Below are positions 1 through 9,937 of a stretch of DNA of 64,000 nucleotides, one piece after another (the stretch's first letter is position 1; each line of letters starts with the position of its first letter). Position numbers and translations under genes: made by a program. Under the pieces are notes generated by a model. That model was not told where the DNA came from and did no database searches. It worked only from the letters and a program-made list of their open reading frames with translations. The DNA comes from Paludibacter propionicigenes WB4 (lineage in GTDB: Bacteria; Bacteroidota; Bacteroidia; Bacteroidales; Paludibacteraceae): contig NC_014734.1 of NCBI RefSeq assembly GCF_000183135.1, forward strand, positions 806,001 through 870,000, in the 5' to 3' direction.

Positions 1-1709
1 TATTAGCCCCATCGCCCCTGGGTTTGATTGTGGACAGTATTGATTTAGGCAATAAATCCAAAATAACGTCGAAAACCCTGTACAGAAGCATAGATGAGAC
101 TTATACTACTGTAGGAAATCACCCTTTGGTTCGCAATCGTGCCAATGAAGCCGATATCGCTGTTGAAGCATCGGGCAAAGCGTATAAACTGATTGTACGG
201 GTTTACAACGATGGTGTTGCTATACGTTATACCTTGCCCAAAGGAGCAAAATATATAAACGGCGAAATGACTGCCTGGAACCTACCCGCCAAAACAGGCA
301 AGGTTGCGTGGTCGGGTTTTAGTCAGAGCTACGAAGCATTGAGTTATGTGACTAAGCTTGACAGCATTCCTACCGATAAAACCATAATGGGTCCCATTAC
401 CTTTGAGGTTGGCGGATGTTACCTGTCTGTCTCCGAAGCAGATTGCGAAACTTTCTCCGATTTGGCTTTCGTGCGTAAAGGTCATCTGCTGAAAGCCGAT
501 TTTCCTTTCGCCAAAAAAGGCTGGGAAATAAAAAGCAGACCCGATAACGGACCGTTGGTGCTAAACGGAACCTATCTTAATCAATCGGTGTCTCCGTGGC
601 GTACAACTATAGTTACCCGAAATATGACAGACCTTGTAAATTCGGACTTATTGATGAACCTGTGTCCGGCTCCTGCCAACGGTATGGACTTTTCGTGGGT
701 ACAACCCGGACGTTGCTTGTGGCAATGGTGGAGTGTTGGCAGTCCGAGATACGATGATCAGAAAAACTGGTACGATGCTGCTGCAAAACTAAAGTGGGAA
801 TATTATCTGGTGGACGATGGTTGGCGTAACTGGCGCAAAGAAGATAAAGACCAGTGGGCATTGCTTGCCGAAGTGATTGCTTATGGAAAAACAGTGGGCG
901 TGAAATCCATTGTTTGGGTCGATTCTAAAGAAATGCGCGAAGGTGATAAACGCCGCACGTATTTAGAAAAAGTAAAAGCGCTTGGTGCCGATGGAATCAA
1001 GATTGACTTTATACCCGATGCTACTTCCGATATCATGCAATGGTATATGGCCACAGCACAAGATTGCGCCGAATTAAAATTACTCCTGAATTTTCATGGT
1101 AGTGTGAAACCAACAGGTTTACGCCGTACATATCCTATGGACATTACACGCGAAGCTGTGCGTGGCAACGAATATCACATGACTAGATACAGACGTGTAG
1201 CTCCATTCGAGCAGGATGTATGTCTGCCTTTTACCCGTTATATGGCCGGGGCTGCCGATTTTACTCCGGTAATACTGGATCCTAAACAACTTACGTCTAA
1301 GAAATATACCTGGGCGCACGAGTTTTCTCAAGCCATAGTATATCTTTCGCCGATTACGCATTTTACCGATCAGTATAAGTTCTATCTGGAAAGCCCCATG
1401 CTGGACTTATTCCGGGAAATACCTACTGTATGGGACGAGACCCTAGTATTGCCTTGCACCAGCATGGGTGAAGTAGTGGCTTTTGCCCGTCGTAAAGGGG
1501 ATCGTTGGTGGATAGGTGTAATGAATGGTGGTACTGAAAGAGAGGTAAAGATCAATTTGAATTTCCTCAAAAAATCAACAAAGGCTACCTTGATTTACGA
1601 CGATAAAGCGAGCAATACCAGCATTGATCGTCAGGAGAAAACCGTATCGCCCAAGGATGTACTGACTATCTCCTTAGTACCGGGAGGTGGATTTGCAGCT
1701 CGTCTTTAA
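1..1709 (+). CDS. GH97 family alpha-glycosidase, N-terminus cut by window edge
   Basis: Glycoside hydrolase family 97, an exported alpha-galactosidase or alpha-glucosidase type common in Bacteroidota. The reading frame is open to the first base and reads LAPSPLGL before a TTG at 24, a typical GH97 N-terminal stretch, so the true start lies to the left and about 80 residues plus a signal peptide are missing. The N-terminal beta-sandwich is followed by a TIM barrel (WQWWSVGSPRYDDQ, LVDDGWRNW, SIVWVD) and a C-terminal beta domain. The barrel carries GIKIDF (Asp about residue 328 counted from base 24) and DITREAVRGNEY. An Asp in the KxDF position is expected of the retaining alpha-galactosidase-like branch rather than SusB-type inverting enzymes; that assignment is inference. 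It is first in a same-strand cluster of secreted plant-polysaccharide enzymes; the next gene starts 49 bases on. Confidence 0.9.
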   Translation, partial: LAPSPLGLIVDSIDLGNKSKITSKTLYRSIDETYTTVGNHPLVRNRANEADIAVEASGKAYKLIVRVYNDGVAIRYTLPKGAKYINGEMTAWNLPAKTGKVAWSGFSQSYEALSYVTKLDSIPTDKTIMGPITFEVGGCYLSVSEADCETFSDLAFVRKGHLLKADFPFAKKGWEIKSRPDNGPLVLNGTYLNQSVSPWRTTIVTRNMTDLVNSDLLMNLCPAPANGMDFSWVQPGRCLWQWWSVGSPRYDDQKNWYDAAAKLKWEYYLVDDGWRNWRKEDKDQWALLAEVIAYGKTVGVKSIVWVDSKEMREGDKRRTYLEKVKALGADGIKIDFIPDATSDIMQWYMATAQDCAELKLLLNFHGSVKPTGLRRTYPMDITREAVRGNEYHMTRYRRVAPFEQDVCLPFTRYMAGAADFTPVILDPKQLTSKKYTWAHEFSQAIVYLSPITHFTDQYKFYLESPMLDLFREIPTVWDETLVLPCTSMGEVVAFARRKGDRWWIGVMNGGTEREVKINLNFLKKSTKATLIYDDKASNTSIDRQEKTVSPKDVLTISLVPGGGFAARL

Positions 1710-1758
1710 ATCCGGATTTAGCCTTATTACAGCTTAATATTTAAAAATCAATATACAT

Positions 1759-2652
1759 ATGAAAACAAAACTTAGTATCATCCTGGTGGTTATGTTTATC
1801 ACCGTTTCCGGAACATTTGCTCAAAAAGCCAAAAAAACTGATCCTAAATTCTTTATTTATCTCTGTTTTGGTCAGTCCAATATGGAAGCAGGAGCACGTC
1901 CTGAAGAACAAGACAAAGTGGTGGACGAAAGATTCCAGATGCTTGCCGCTGTGGATAATAACAAACTGAACCGCGTAAAAGGCAATTGGTATGTAGCTAC
2001 ACCTCCGATTAACCGCCCTGAAAATGGTATGGGACCGGTAGATTTCTTTGGTCGTACCATGGTTGCCAATCTTCCAAAAGAATACCGCGTGGGTGTAATC
2101 AATGTATCGGTAGCCGGTGCTAAAATTGAATTGTGGGACAAAGCAGGATATAAAAACTACCTGGACAGTGCTGCCGGTTGGATGCAAAACATTTGCAAAC
2201 AATACGATGGCAATCCTTACCAACGATTGATAGAAATGGCTAAAATAGCTCAACAGGATGGCGTAATCAAGGGCATTCTGCTTCATCAGGGCGAATCGAA
2301 TCCTAACGACAAGGCCTGGCCACAAAAAGTAAAAGCCATTTACGACAATATTCTTAAGGACTTAAACCTAAAAGCGAAAGATGTTCCTTTTCTGGCGGGT
2401 GAATTAAAAAGCGCCGAAGAACATGGTGTATGTGCTGCTTTCAACACCGACGTGTTGGCCTATTTACCAAAGGCTCTTCCTAACTCTTATATCATTTCTT
2501 CCAAAGGGGTAAAAGGATCACCGGATCAGTTCCACTTCAACACGGCCGGAATGCGTGAGTTTGGAAAACGCTATGCTATCCAGATGCTCAAAATTCAGGG
2601 TTTCGAATACAAAGAAGCCGCTGCTGCTCAGCCTGCTGACAGCTCAAAATAA
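1759..2652 (+). CDS. Secreted CE6-like acetyl xylan esterase / sialate O-acetylesterase-domain protein
   Basis: Likely removes acetyl groups from xylan or another sugar polymer outside the cytoplasm. The first 21 residues form a Sec signal peptide ending TFAQ. The SASA/CE6 nucleophile block GQSNM puts the catalytic Ser at residue 40; a later block HQGESN follows near 175; the C-terminal DQFH places Asp256 and His259 as the rest of the triad. At 297 aa the length fits a single-domain CE6 enzyme. It follows the GH97 gene and precedes GH9, GH5, GH43 and CE15 genes on the same strand, which supports a xylan role over a sialic acid one. The C-terminal 12 residues (AAAAQPADSSK region) are low-complexity. 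Confidence 0.87.
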   Translation: MKTKLSIILVVMFITVSGTFAQKAKKTDPKFFIYLCFGQSNMEAGARPEEQDKVVDERFQMLAAVDNNKLNRVKGNWYVATPPINRPENGMGPVDFFGRTMVANLPKEYRVGVINVSVAGAKIELWDKAGYKNYLDSAAGWMQNICKQYDGNPYQRLIEMAKIAQQDGVIKGILLHQGESNPNDKAWPQKVKAIYDNILKDLNLKAKDVPFLAGELKSAEEHGVCAAFNTDVLAYLPKALPNSYIISSKGVKGSPDQFHFNTAGMREFGKRYAIQMLKIQGFEYKEAAAAQPADSSK

Positions 2653-2660
2653 ACAAGATT

Positions 2661-2814
2661 GAGGGTGTCTCAAAAGAAAAAAAGAACGCAAAAACCACAA
2701 AAACCGCAAATCGACACTAAACACAAATTGCTGATATATCGGCATCTATAAAAGTGACATTGGCAAAAATTTGTGCTATTTGCGTTCAAAAAAAAACGCT
2801 TATCGGACAGCCTC
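2661..2814. mobile_element. MITE-like inverted-repeat element
   Basis: The ends GAGGGTGTCTCAAAAG (2661-2676) and, on the other strand, GAGGCTGTCCGATAAG (2799-2814) form imperfect terminal inverted repeats like the ends of common Bacteroidota insertion sequences. Further in, GAACGCAAA plus ACAAA recurs on both arms, giving about 45-bp arms. The element is 154 bp, has no coding capacity, and is flanked by ATT on both sides (possible 3-bp target duplication). It sits in the only long gap of the carbohydrate gene cluster. A non-autonomous IS derivative is the best reading. Confidence 0.6.
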
Positions 2815-2935
2815 ATTTTTCGTAGAACCAACTCATATCAGGCTTTTGAAACAGCCGGTTAATCTTTGCACGAAAACATGATCTACCCGATTTTCCGGTG
2901 ATAGAGAGCAAGTAAACCATATTTAAATAATACAC

Positions 2936-5554
2936 ATGAAAAAATCAAATCAGTATGTAGGGAAAGCCCTGTTTGTTTTCCTGTTAGTAGTATTTCAGGC
3001 TTTAGCTGTTTCAGCTCAACAAAGTGCATTCAAACTGAATGAGTTGGGAGTGTTTAAAAAGCACGGAGTAGATTTAATGATATACAACGATTCATACAAT
3101 GCCGGTGGCTTTTTTGATGAAAAAGTAAATGGTATTGAAATGATTCAGCACGGTGTCCGTACGGTTACGGGTGGTGCAGTAAGACTTAGTCCTACTCCCG
3201 AACAATGGGATTTGGTACCCGTGGTAACAAGCCGTGTGATAGATGCCAAAAGCAATACCGCTCTGATAACGCTGTTTTACAAAGAATTCAACTTTACCAG
3301 CAAAATAAAGGTTGAAGGAAAAGACAACGGCTGTTTGATAACCGTCATTCTCGATCAACCGCTACCCAAAAAACTGGAAGGAAAAGCAAGTATGAACATT
3401 GAGTTTCTTCCGGCTGTCTATTTCAAAAAAACATACTTGATGGATAATCAGGTAGGTATATTCCCACAGGTGGCAGCAGGTCAAATGATTGCTGAACCTT
3501 TTTCAGAAAAAATCCCTCAATTCAATAATCTGCTAACCAGTGAGCGTTTTGGCAATACCTATGCTAAACCCACGCCATTTGCTCAGGGCAAAAAACTCGT
3601 ATTGTCGCCTGACGATCCAAAGTCTTTGGTAAGTATTGCATCATCTACCGGTGAAATAGGATTGGTAGATGGACGTAATCTGGCATCCAACGGTTGGTTG
3701 GTAGTGCGTGAAGTTATTCCGGCCGGAAAAACAGGCAATGTAGTTCAATGGTCTTTTACGCCAAACAGCGTTGACGGATGGATAAAAGAACCTGTAATTT
3801 CGCACTCACAGGTAGGTTATCATCCCGATCAGCAAAAAGTAGCTGTTATTGAAATCGATCCGAATGATAAAGCACTGCCAACAGCTATTTTATATCGCAT
3901 GGACGAAGATGGAAAACAAGTAAAAGTGCTTGAAGGCAATTTGGCTAATGCCGGTAAATTTATGCGTTACAACTACTTTAAGTTTGATTTTTCGTCTGTC
4001 AAACAACCTGGAATTTATAAAATACAATACGGAACTTACGCTTCTGAACCATTTCCGGTAGGAAAAAACGTATACGATAACATTTGGCATCCGACCCTTG
4101 ACACCTGGCTTCCGGTGCAAATGGATCATATGTTTGTAAAAGAAGCATACCGTGTTTGGCATGGCAATCCACATCAGGATGATGCACTACAGGCTCCGAC
4201 CGATACACTAATCCACGACGGTTATCGTATGGGACATACCACAGGAACCAAATATAAACCTTACGAACACATTCCCGGATTAAATATCGGTGGCTGGTTC
4301 GATGCCGGTGATTTTGATATTCAGACCGGTTCGCATAATACAGTGATTGGTTATCTCGTTAGTGCGTGGGAAGACTTGAAAATCATGCGCGATGAAACTA
4401 TGGTTGATAAAGACCGTAAGTACGTGGCCATTCATCATCCGGACGGAGTGCCTGATATATTACAACAAATTGAACATGGTTCTCTGGCGCTGGTTGCACA
4501 GTTCAGAGCTTTTGGACATGCCATTCGGGGGATTGTACAACCACACCTATGGCAGTATAATATGATTGGCGATGCAGGTAATCTGACAGATGGTTTGATT
4601 TATAATCCCAACCTGAAACCTTTTCAGAAAGATGGATTCACTTCAGGTACTATGGACGACCGCTGGGCATTTACCACATCGAGTCCATCGGGCGATATAG
4701 GATCTGCCATTGCATTAGCAGCTGCCGGCAGAGCCTTGAAATCGTATAACGACAGTTTATCTGCCGAATGCCTTGCAATAGCCACAAAAGTATGGAATGA
4801 GAATGTCGCTAAAAAAACTGAAAATCAGAATTCAGGTGATATGGCTGATTTTCCGGTAGATTTCAGAAGATCGATGTCGGTAGGACAGGAGGCCAATCTG
4901 ACAATAGAGTTGCTGCTTGCAACCAAGGACAAAAAATACTCCGATTATCTTACAAAAATATGGCCGGCAGTAAAGAATAATCTGGGTGCCGGCAGAAGAA
5001 TGTCGTTTGGCGCCGGTTCAATGAGAACCCTGTTGAAAGCAATACCGTATATGAAAGATGATTACAAAAATGATTTGAGGTTGCAGGCCATTAATACAAG
5101 TAAACAACTGGACTCCATCAGTACTACCAATCCGTATGGTGTACCTCTTGGTCAAGGAGGATTCTATTCTCAGGGAGGTAATTTTGCTATGGTCGATTGG
5201 TCTCTCAATAATGCCAAACTTCATCAATACTTCCCCGATATTATTAGCAAGGAATATGCAATACGTGGTCTGAATTATGTATTGGGTTGTCATCCGGCAT
5301 CCAGTATCTCGTTTGTATCGGGCGTAGGTGTAAACTCTAAAAGAGTAACTTACGGTAACAATCGTGCCGACTTTACTTCCATTCCGGGGGGCATGGTGCC
5401 GGGTAACTATTTGATTAAACCTGACTTTTATGAGAATCAGGAAAACTGGCCATTTATCTGGTACGAGAATGAAGTGGTAGTTGATGGTTGTGCCGGTTAT
5501 ATCTACTTGTCAGCATTGGTGAATGATATTCTTCAGAAAGAAACCGGAAAATAA
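2936..5554 (+). CDS. GH9 endoglucanase with N-terminal extension and Ig-like domain
   Basis: Secreted beta-glucanase of family GH9 (872 aa). A signal peptide covers about residues 1-27 (ends AVSAQQ). Residues about 30-285 form an extra beta-rich domain I cannot name. Residues about 285-375 match the cellulase Ig-like domain (SHSQVGYHP, GIYKIQYG, EPFPVG). The GH9 alpha/alpha barrel follows. The hallmark GGWFDAGDFD has Asp456 and Asp459 as the base/nucleophile-water pair, and the C-terminal WYENEVVVDG has the acid Glu846 in the usual NE position. Family members cut beta-1,4-glucan, xyloglucan or mixed-linkage glucan; the substrate cannot be read from sequence. It ends inside the upstream region of the next gene (38 bp gap to the chosen ATG). 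Confidence 0.92.
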   Translation: MKKSNQYVGKALFVFLLVVFQALAVSAQQSAFKLNELGVFKKHGVDLMIYNDSYNAGGFFDEKVNGIEMIQHGVRTVTGGAVRLSPTPEQWDLVPVVTSRVIDAKSNTALITLFYKEFNFTSKIKVEGKDNGCLITVILDQPLPKKLEGKASMNIEFLPAVYFKKTYLMDNQVGIFPQVAAGQMIAEPFSEKIPQFNNLLTSERFGNTYAKPTPFAQGKKLVLSPDDPKSLVSIASSTGEIGLVDGRNLASNGWLVVREVIPAGKTGNVVQWSFTPNSVDGWIKEPVISHSQVGYHPDQQKVAVIEIDPNDKALPTAILYRMDEDGKQVKVLEGNLANAGKFMRYNYFKFDFSSVKQPGIYKIQYGTYASEPFPVGKNVYDNIWHPTLDTWLPVQMDHMFVKEAYRVWHGNPHQDDALQAPTDTLIHDGYRMGHTTGTKYKPYEHIPGLNIGGWFDAGDFDIQTGSHNTVIGYLVSAWEDLKIMRDETMVDKDRKYVAIHHPDGVPDILQQIEHGSLALVAQFRAFGHAIRGIVQPHLWQYNMIGDAGNLTDGLIYNPNLKPFQKDGFTSGTMDDRWAFTTSSPSGDIGSAIALAAAGRALKSYNDSLSAECLAIATKVWNENVAKKTENQNSGDMADFPVDFRRSMSVGQEANLTIELLLATKDKKYSDYLTKIWPAVKNNLGAGRRMSFGAGSMRTLLKAIPYMKDDYKNDLRLQAINTSKQLDSISTTNPYGVPLGQGGFYSQGGNFAMVDWSLNNAKLHQYFPDIISKEYAIRGLNYVLGCHPASSISFVSGVGVNSKRVTYGNNRADFTSIPGGMVPGNYLIKPDFYENQENWPFIWYENEVVVDGCAGYIYLSALVNDILQKETGK

Positions 5555-5591
5555 TTTTGTGGAATTTAAAACACATTACAACATATTGAAT

Positions 5592-7118
5592 ATGAAAATC
5601 AGACAAACTACTATTTTAGTACTGCTGCTCCTGGCTGTTCCTTTAGTTGCTCAGCTAAAAGTTGAAAAATGGCGTACGTTTGAAATTGTTTTAAAAGGAG
5701 CTTCCGGTGGAAATCCTTTTGTAGACGTGCAAGTAAGTGCCGACTTTAGCAACGGAGCAATCAAAAAAACGGTTAGCGGTTTTTACGATGGAAATGGTAT
5801 CTATAAAATACGGTTTATGCCGCAGGAAACCGGCTCATGGACGTATGTTACAACGAGTAACGTAAAATCGCTTCGGAATAAAAAAGGAAAATTTGAATGT
5901 ATATCCAATGCGGCCAATAATCATGGACCGGTTGTGGTGAAAGATACTTTCAATTTTGCCTATGCCGACAATAAACCTTATTATCCGTTTGGTACTACCT
6001 GCTATGCCTGGGTTCATCAGGGCGATAGTCTTGCCAAACAGACCCTGCAAACCCTTTCGCACGGCTATTTCAATAAAATGCGCATGTGTATTTTTCCGAA
6101 AGATTATGACTGGAACAAGAATGAGCCGGCTTTATATCCTTTCGAAGGCAAACCGTTAACTGCCTGGGATTATACACGATTTAACCCGGCGTATTTTCAG
6201 AATATTGAGAAACGAATAGCTCAGTTAGATTCATTAGGCATAGAAGCCGATTTAATTGTTTTTCATCCTTACGACCGTTGGGGTTTCAAAAGCATGAACC
6301 GAAAAACGGATGATCTTTATATCAATTATATCATTGCCCGCTTTGCTTCCTATAAAAACGTTTGGTGGAGCATGGCCAACGAATATGATTTCATGAACGA
6401 AAAAACAATGGAAGATTGGGATCATTTTATAAAGCTATTTGCCGAAAAAGATCCATACAATCACCTGCGCGGTATTCACAACGGCAGTAAGGTTTACGAC
6501 CACACAAACCCTTTACTTACTCATGCCAGTATCCAGAACGATGAAACTTTTAAAGCAAAGGAATTAAGGAGAAAATACAAAAAACCGGTAGTATACGATG
6601 AATGCAGATACGAAGGAAACATAAACTGGTCGTGGGGAAACCTGACTGCCGAAGAAATGGTGAATAAGTTTTGGCGTGGAGTTACCAATGGAGGATATGT
6701 AGGGCATGGAGAAACCTATGTTACCGAAAATCCTGTCAAATGGGGAAATGAATCAAGCGATGTTTTGTGGTGGTCAAAAGGAGGAGTGCTCCGCGGGCAA
6801 AGTCAGGAAAGAATAAAGTTCCTGAAAAACATAATAGAATCTGCACCGGGTTATTTGCGCCCTGTGGTGAATTATGAATGGTGGATGCCATATTCTGCTG
6901 TTGCCTATAAAGATGAATACTACCTGAACTATTATAATTTGGATCAGCCACGCAGTCAGATTGTCAATTTACCGCAGAAATCTAAATACAAAGTTGAAAT
7001 AATTAATGCCTGGGACATGACAATTACGTCGGTTAAAGGTGAATTCAGCGGGAAAAGTTTGATTCAACTTCCACAAAAACCTTTTACTGCATTGAGAATT
7101 ACTAAGATTAATAAGTAA
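5592..7118 (+). CDS. DUF5060/DUF4038/DUF5605 secreted glycoside hydrolase-like protein
   Basis: Predicted exported glycosidase of the GH140-like TIM-barrel group. The ATG at 5592 is chosen because it is followed by a clean signal peptide (MKIRQTTILVLLLLAVPLVAQ); an upstream in-frame ATG at 5523 would overlap the GH9 gene and hide the signal. Residues about 22-100 form a DUF5060 Ig-like domain (WRTFEIVLKG, FMPQETGSWTY). Residues about 115-400 form the DUF4038 barrel (YPFGTTCYAWVHQ, IFPKDYDW, WWSMANEYDFM, VYDECRYEGNI). The C-terminal about 90 residues match DUF5605. The Glu in NEYD and the Glu in YDECRYEG are plausible acid/base and nucleophile. Characterised relatives act on pectic or hemicellulosic side chains; exact activity is unknown. 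Confidence 0.85.
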   Translation: MKIRQTTILVLLLLAVPLVAQLKVEKWRTFEIVLKGASGGNPFVDVQVSADFSNGAIKKTVSGFYDGNGIYKIRFMPQETGSWTYVTTSNVKSLRNKKGKFECISNAANNHGPVVVKDTFNFAYADNKPYYPFGTTCYAWVHQGDSLAKQTLQTLSHGYFNKMRMCIFPKDYDWNKNEPALYPFEGKPLTAWDYTRFNPAYFQNIEKRIAQLDSLGIEADLIVFHPYDRWGFKSMNRKTDDLYINYIIARFASYKNVWWSMANEYDFMNEKTMEDWDHFIKLFAEKDPYNHLRGIHNGSKVYDHTNPLLTHASIQNDETFKAKELRRKYKKPVVYDECRYEGNINWSWGNLTAEEMVNKFWRGVTNGGYVGHGETYVTENPVKWGNESSDVLWWSKGGVLRGQSQERIKFLKNIIESAPGYLRPVVNYEWWMPYSAVAYKDEYYLNYYNLDQPRSQIVNLPQKSKYKVEIINAWDMTITSVKGEFSGKSLIQLPQKPFTALRITKINK

Positions 7119-7200
7119 ACTTCTACCGATAAAAGTATTTGGAATACTTTAATTTCTCATTTACATTGAAATATACTAACTATTTAATAATACATTAACG

Positions 7201-8673
7201 ATGAAACACACTAAGATTTTTCTACTTTTAGCTCTTCAGGTTGTCTTCCTGTTCTCGTCCTGTTCAAAAGCCGGAAAAAATGAAATTGGCTCAGCCGAGA
7301 ATATGCTAAAAGTTTCCGGAGATCAAATTGTCAATCAAAAAGGCGATACTATTTGTCTGCGCGGTTTTGGGTTAGGAGGGATGCTTCACATGGAGAATTT
7401 CATTGACGGTTATCCTGCCAATGAGCAAACCATGCGCGATGGGCTATTGCAGGCAATGGGAGAGAAAAAATATAATTTGTATTTCGATACTTTCATTAAA
7501 AGTTATTTCACGGAACCCGATGCTCAGTACATTCACAGTTTGGGTCTGAATCTGGTGCGCATTCCTATCAATTATCGACTTTTTGAAGATGATATGAATC
7601 CGGGTGTGTATAAAGAAACTGCTTTTGCCTATCTCGACAAAGTAATAGAATTATGCGCTAAAAATCAGATTTATACCATCATAGACTTTCATGCTTTACC
7701 TGGTGCCCAAAACCAACACTGGCATAGCGATAATCCCACTCATGTGGCTTCTTTGTGGCTTTATAAAGATTTTCAGGACAGGGCGGTGCATTTATGGGAA
7801 GCTATTGCAAAACGGTATAAAAACCAATCATGGGTTGCAGGTTATGACTTAATTAATGAACCGGCTGATCATACCGGCAAAATGCTACTCCCTTATTACA
7901 AGCGTTTAAAAGACGCTATCAGAAAGATAGATAATAATCATATATTATTTATTGAGGGAGATAAATATGCTGCTGACTTTAGCCCGTTTACCGAAGTTTG
8001 GGACAATGTGGTATATACCAACCACGATTATGCAGTTCCCGGATTTATCAATGGTGGCGATTATCCGGGTTACACAGGTAAAAGGTATTATGATAAAGAT
8101 ACGCTGGAATATGACTATCTGAAGAAGAGTGAATTTATGTACAAACACAAAGTTCCGATTTGGGTAGGCGAATTCGGACCTGTTTATACCGGTGATCCTA
8201 AGAAAGATGAAATGAGATATCAGATACTCAAAGATCAGTTGGCTTATTATGACAAGTATAAAGTGAGCTGGTGTATTTGGCTTTATAAAGATATGGGATT
8301 ACAAGCCATTATGCATCAAAAAGAGAATACGCCTTATATGAAGTTGGTATCGAAATTCCTTGCTCGAAAAGATTCTTTAGGAGCTGATGCCTGGGGATCA
8401 AGTGATAAGAATATTCGTCAGGTGCTTTTGCCTCTGGAACAAATGTTTGACAAGGAATTCCCTTCTTATAACCCTTATCCAAAAGGATCCAGAAGCCAGA
8501 TTAACTTGATGGTTAGACACATTCTTATTTCCGAAGCACTTGTACCAGAATATTCCAACTTATTCAAAAATTTGTCTGAAGAACAAATTAAAGCTGTCGC
8601 AGAATCTTTCCGCTTTGAAAATTATGTAAAACGTGATAGACTCGAAAAAATACTGACTCGTAAGGAAAAGTAG
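7201..8673 (+). CDS. GH5 family endoglucanase-like lipoprotein
   Basis: Surface or periplasmic lipoprotein of glycoside hydrolase family 5. The N-terminus has a lipobox (FLFSSC, Cys about residue 20). The barrel runs from about residue 35 to 390. The acid/base lies in YDLINEP (Glu220) and the nucleophile in IWVGEFGP (Glu324), the exact GH5 signatures. A further about 100 residues after the barrel (from GADAWGSSDKNIR) look helical and are not part of the catalytic domain. GH5 members cut beta-1,4-glucan, mannan, xyloglucan or xylan; the neighbours (GH9, GH43, CE15) suggest hemicellulose. An 82-bp gap separates it from the gene before and a 132-bp AT-rich gap from the next. Confidence 0.92.
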   Translation: MKHTKIFLLLALQVVFLFSSCSKAGKNEIGSAENMLKVSGDQIVNQKGDTICLRGFGLGGMLHMENFIDGYPANEQTMRDGLLQAMGEKKYNLYFDTFIKSYFTEPDAQYIHSLGLNLVRIPINYRLFEDDMNPGVYKETAFAYLDKVIELCAKNQIYTIIDFHALPGAQNQHWHSDNPTHVASLWLYKDFQDRAVHLWEAIAKRYKNQSWVAGYDLINEPADHTGKMLLPYYKRLKDAIRKIDNNHILFIEGDKYAADFSPFTEVWDNVVYTNHDYAVPGFINGGDYPGYTGKRYYDKDTLEYDYLKKSEFMYKHKVPIWVGEFGPVYTGDPKKDEMRYQILKDQLAYYDKYKVSWCIWLYKDMGLQAIMHQKENTPYMKLVSKFLARKDSLGADAWGSSDKNIRQVLLPLEQMFDKEFPSYNPYPKGSRSQINLMVRHILISEALVPEYSNLFKNLSEEQIKAVAESFRFENYVKRDRLEKILTRKEK

Positions 8674-8805
8674 TAAATAAATACAAAATCAAGATTATTA
8701 AACAATTAGACAAATAAGTTGAAACTTGTGTTTATCAAAGATTCAATAAAAAATCAATATCAGATAAATAAGTTTCATCTAATATAAAAAAACAAACAGC
8801 TACAA

Positions 8806-9903
8806 ATGAAAAATATTTTTTCTCAAATTTCAGTGATAACAATATGCTTATTTGTTTCAATAAGCGCATTTTCTCAAAAAGCAAACACCGATACTCTACC
8901 CGCAGGTATCGTCATTGTTCCCAAACTTGAAAAAGCTCCAAAATTCAATGAGAAAGATTTAGCGGGATATTTATTGGTCTATTTCAAAGATCAAAACCAA
9001 TCTGCTTATTTTGCTATAAGCACTGATGGTTATACTTTTACGGATGTAAATGGTGGTCATCCAATATTTAAAGGTACTGAATTGGCCGAACAAAAAGGAG
9101 TACGCGACCCACACATTACCCGTGGACCTGATGGTGCCTTTTACCTTGCAATGACCGACTTACATGTGTTTGGTAAACGTGCCGGTTTTCGCGATACGGA
9201 ATTTGAACGACCACAAGAAAAATACGGGTGGGGAAATAACCGCGCCATTGTGCTGATGAAGTCTTACGATCTCATTCACTGGACTCATTCTGATTTTCGC
9301 GTTGATAAAGCTTTTCCCGAACTTGGTGACATTGATTGTTCATGGGCTCCGGAAACTGTTTACGATCCGGTTATGAAAAAGATGATGGTTTATTTTACAA
9401 TACGTTACAACAACAAGGAATGCCATCTCTATTATTCTTATACCGATAAGAATTTTACAAAACTGGAAACCAAACCTGAACTTATCACCGGTGTCGATGG
9501 TCTTGATGGTGACATTACAAAAGTGGGCAATCAGTACCAAATGTTTTATGTGTCAGGAGCAAAGGTATTGCATGCCGTTTCAGACAAAATTAATCAGGGA
9601 TACAAAGCGGAAACCAGACGTATTGATCCGGAAAAAGTGTCTACCGAAGCGCCAAACGTTTTCAAAAGAATTGGCACTGATAAATATGTACTTATGTATG
9701 ATGTTTACGGTGCACGCCCCAGCAATATGGGATTCAGCGAAACAACTGACTTTATTAACTATACAAACTTAGGACATTTCAACGAAGGTGTTATGAAAAC
9801 TACTAACTTTAGCAGTCCAAAACACGGAGCGGTAACTTATCTTACCAGAAAAGAATTGAAAGCCATTGCAGAGCATTGGAAGATGAATATAAAGCTTGAC
9901 TAA
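8806..9903 (+). CDS. Secreted GH43 family glycosidase
   Basis: Five-bladed beta-propeller glycosidase, family GH43 (arabinofuranosidase/beta-xylosidase superfamily), 365 aa with a signal peptide ending SAFSQ. Repeated blade motifs are visible: YLLVYFKD, GVRDPHITRGPDG, CSWAPE (Glu183), GLDGDITK, STEAPNVF (Glu281 as the general acid candidate). These follow the GH43 pattern of a base Asp, a pKa-modulating Asp and an acid Glu. The enzyme would release arabinose or xylose from decorated xylan together with the esterases of the cluster. The stop overlaps a possible upstream start of the next gene, whose real start is 35 bases on. Confidence 0.88.
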   Translation: MKNIFSQISVITICLFVSISAFSQKANTDTLPAGIVIVPKLEKAPKFNEKDLAGYLLVYFKDQNQSAYFAISTDGYTFTDVNGGHPIFKGTELAEQKGVRDPHITRGPDGAFYLAMTDLHVFGKRAGFRDTEFERPQEKYGWGNNRAIVLMKSYDLIHWTHSDFRVDKAFPELGDIDCSWAPETVYDPVMKKMMVYFTIRYNNKECHLYYSYTDKNFTKLETKPELITGVDGLDGDITKVGNQYQMFYVSGAKVLHAVSDKINQGYKAETRRIDPEKVSTEAPNVFKRIGTDKYVLMYDVYGARPSNMGFSETTDFINYTNLGHFNEGVMKTTNFSSPKHGAVTYLTRKELKAIAEHWKMNIKLD

Positions 9904-9937
9904 AATAACTTTATCAACTCATAATAAATCATACTGT

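Noticed and set aside
1741-2325. 194-codon minus-strand frame
   Set aside because: Antisense shadow of the CE6-like esterase.
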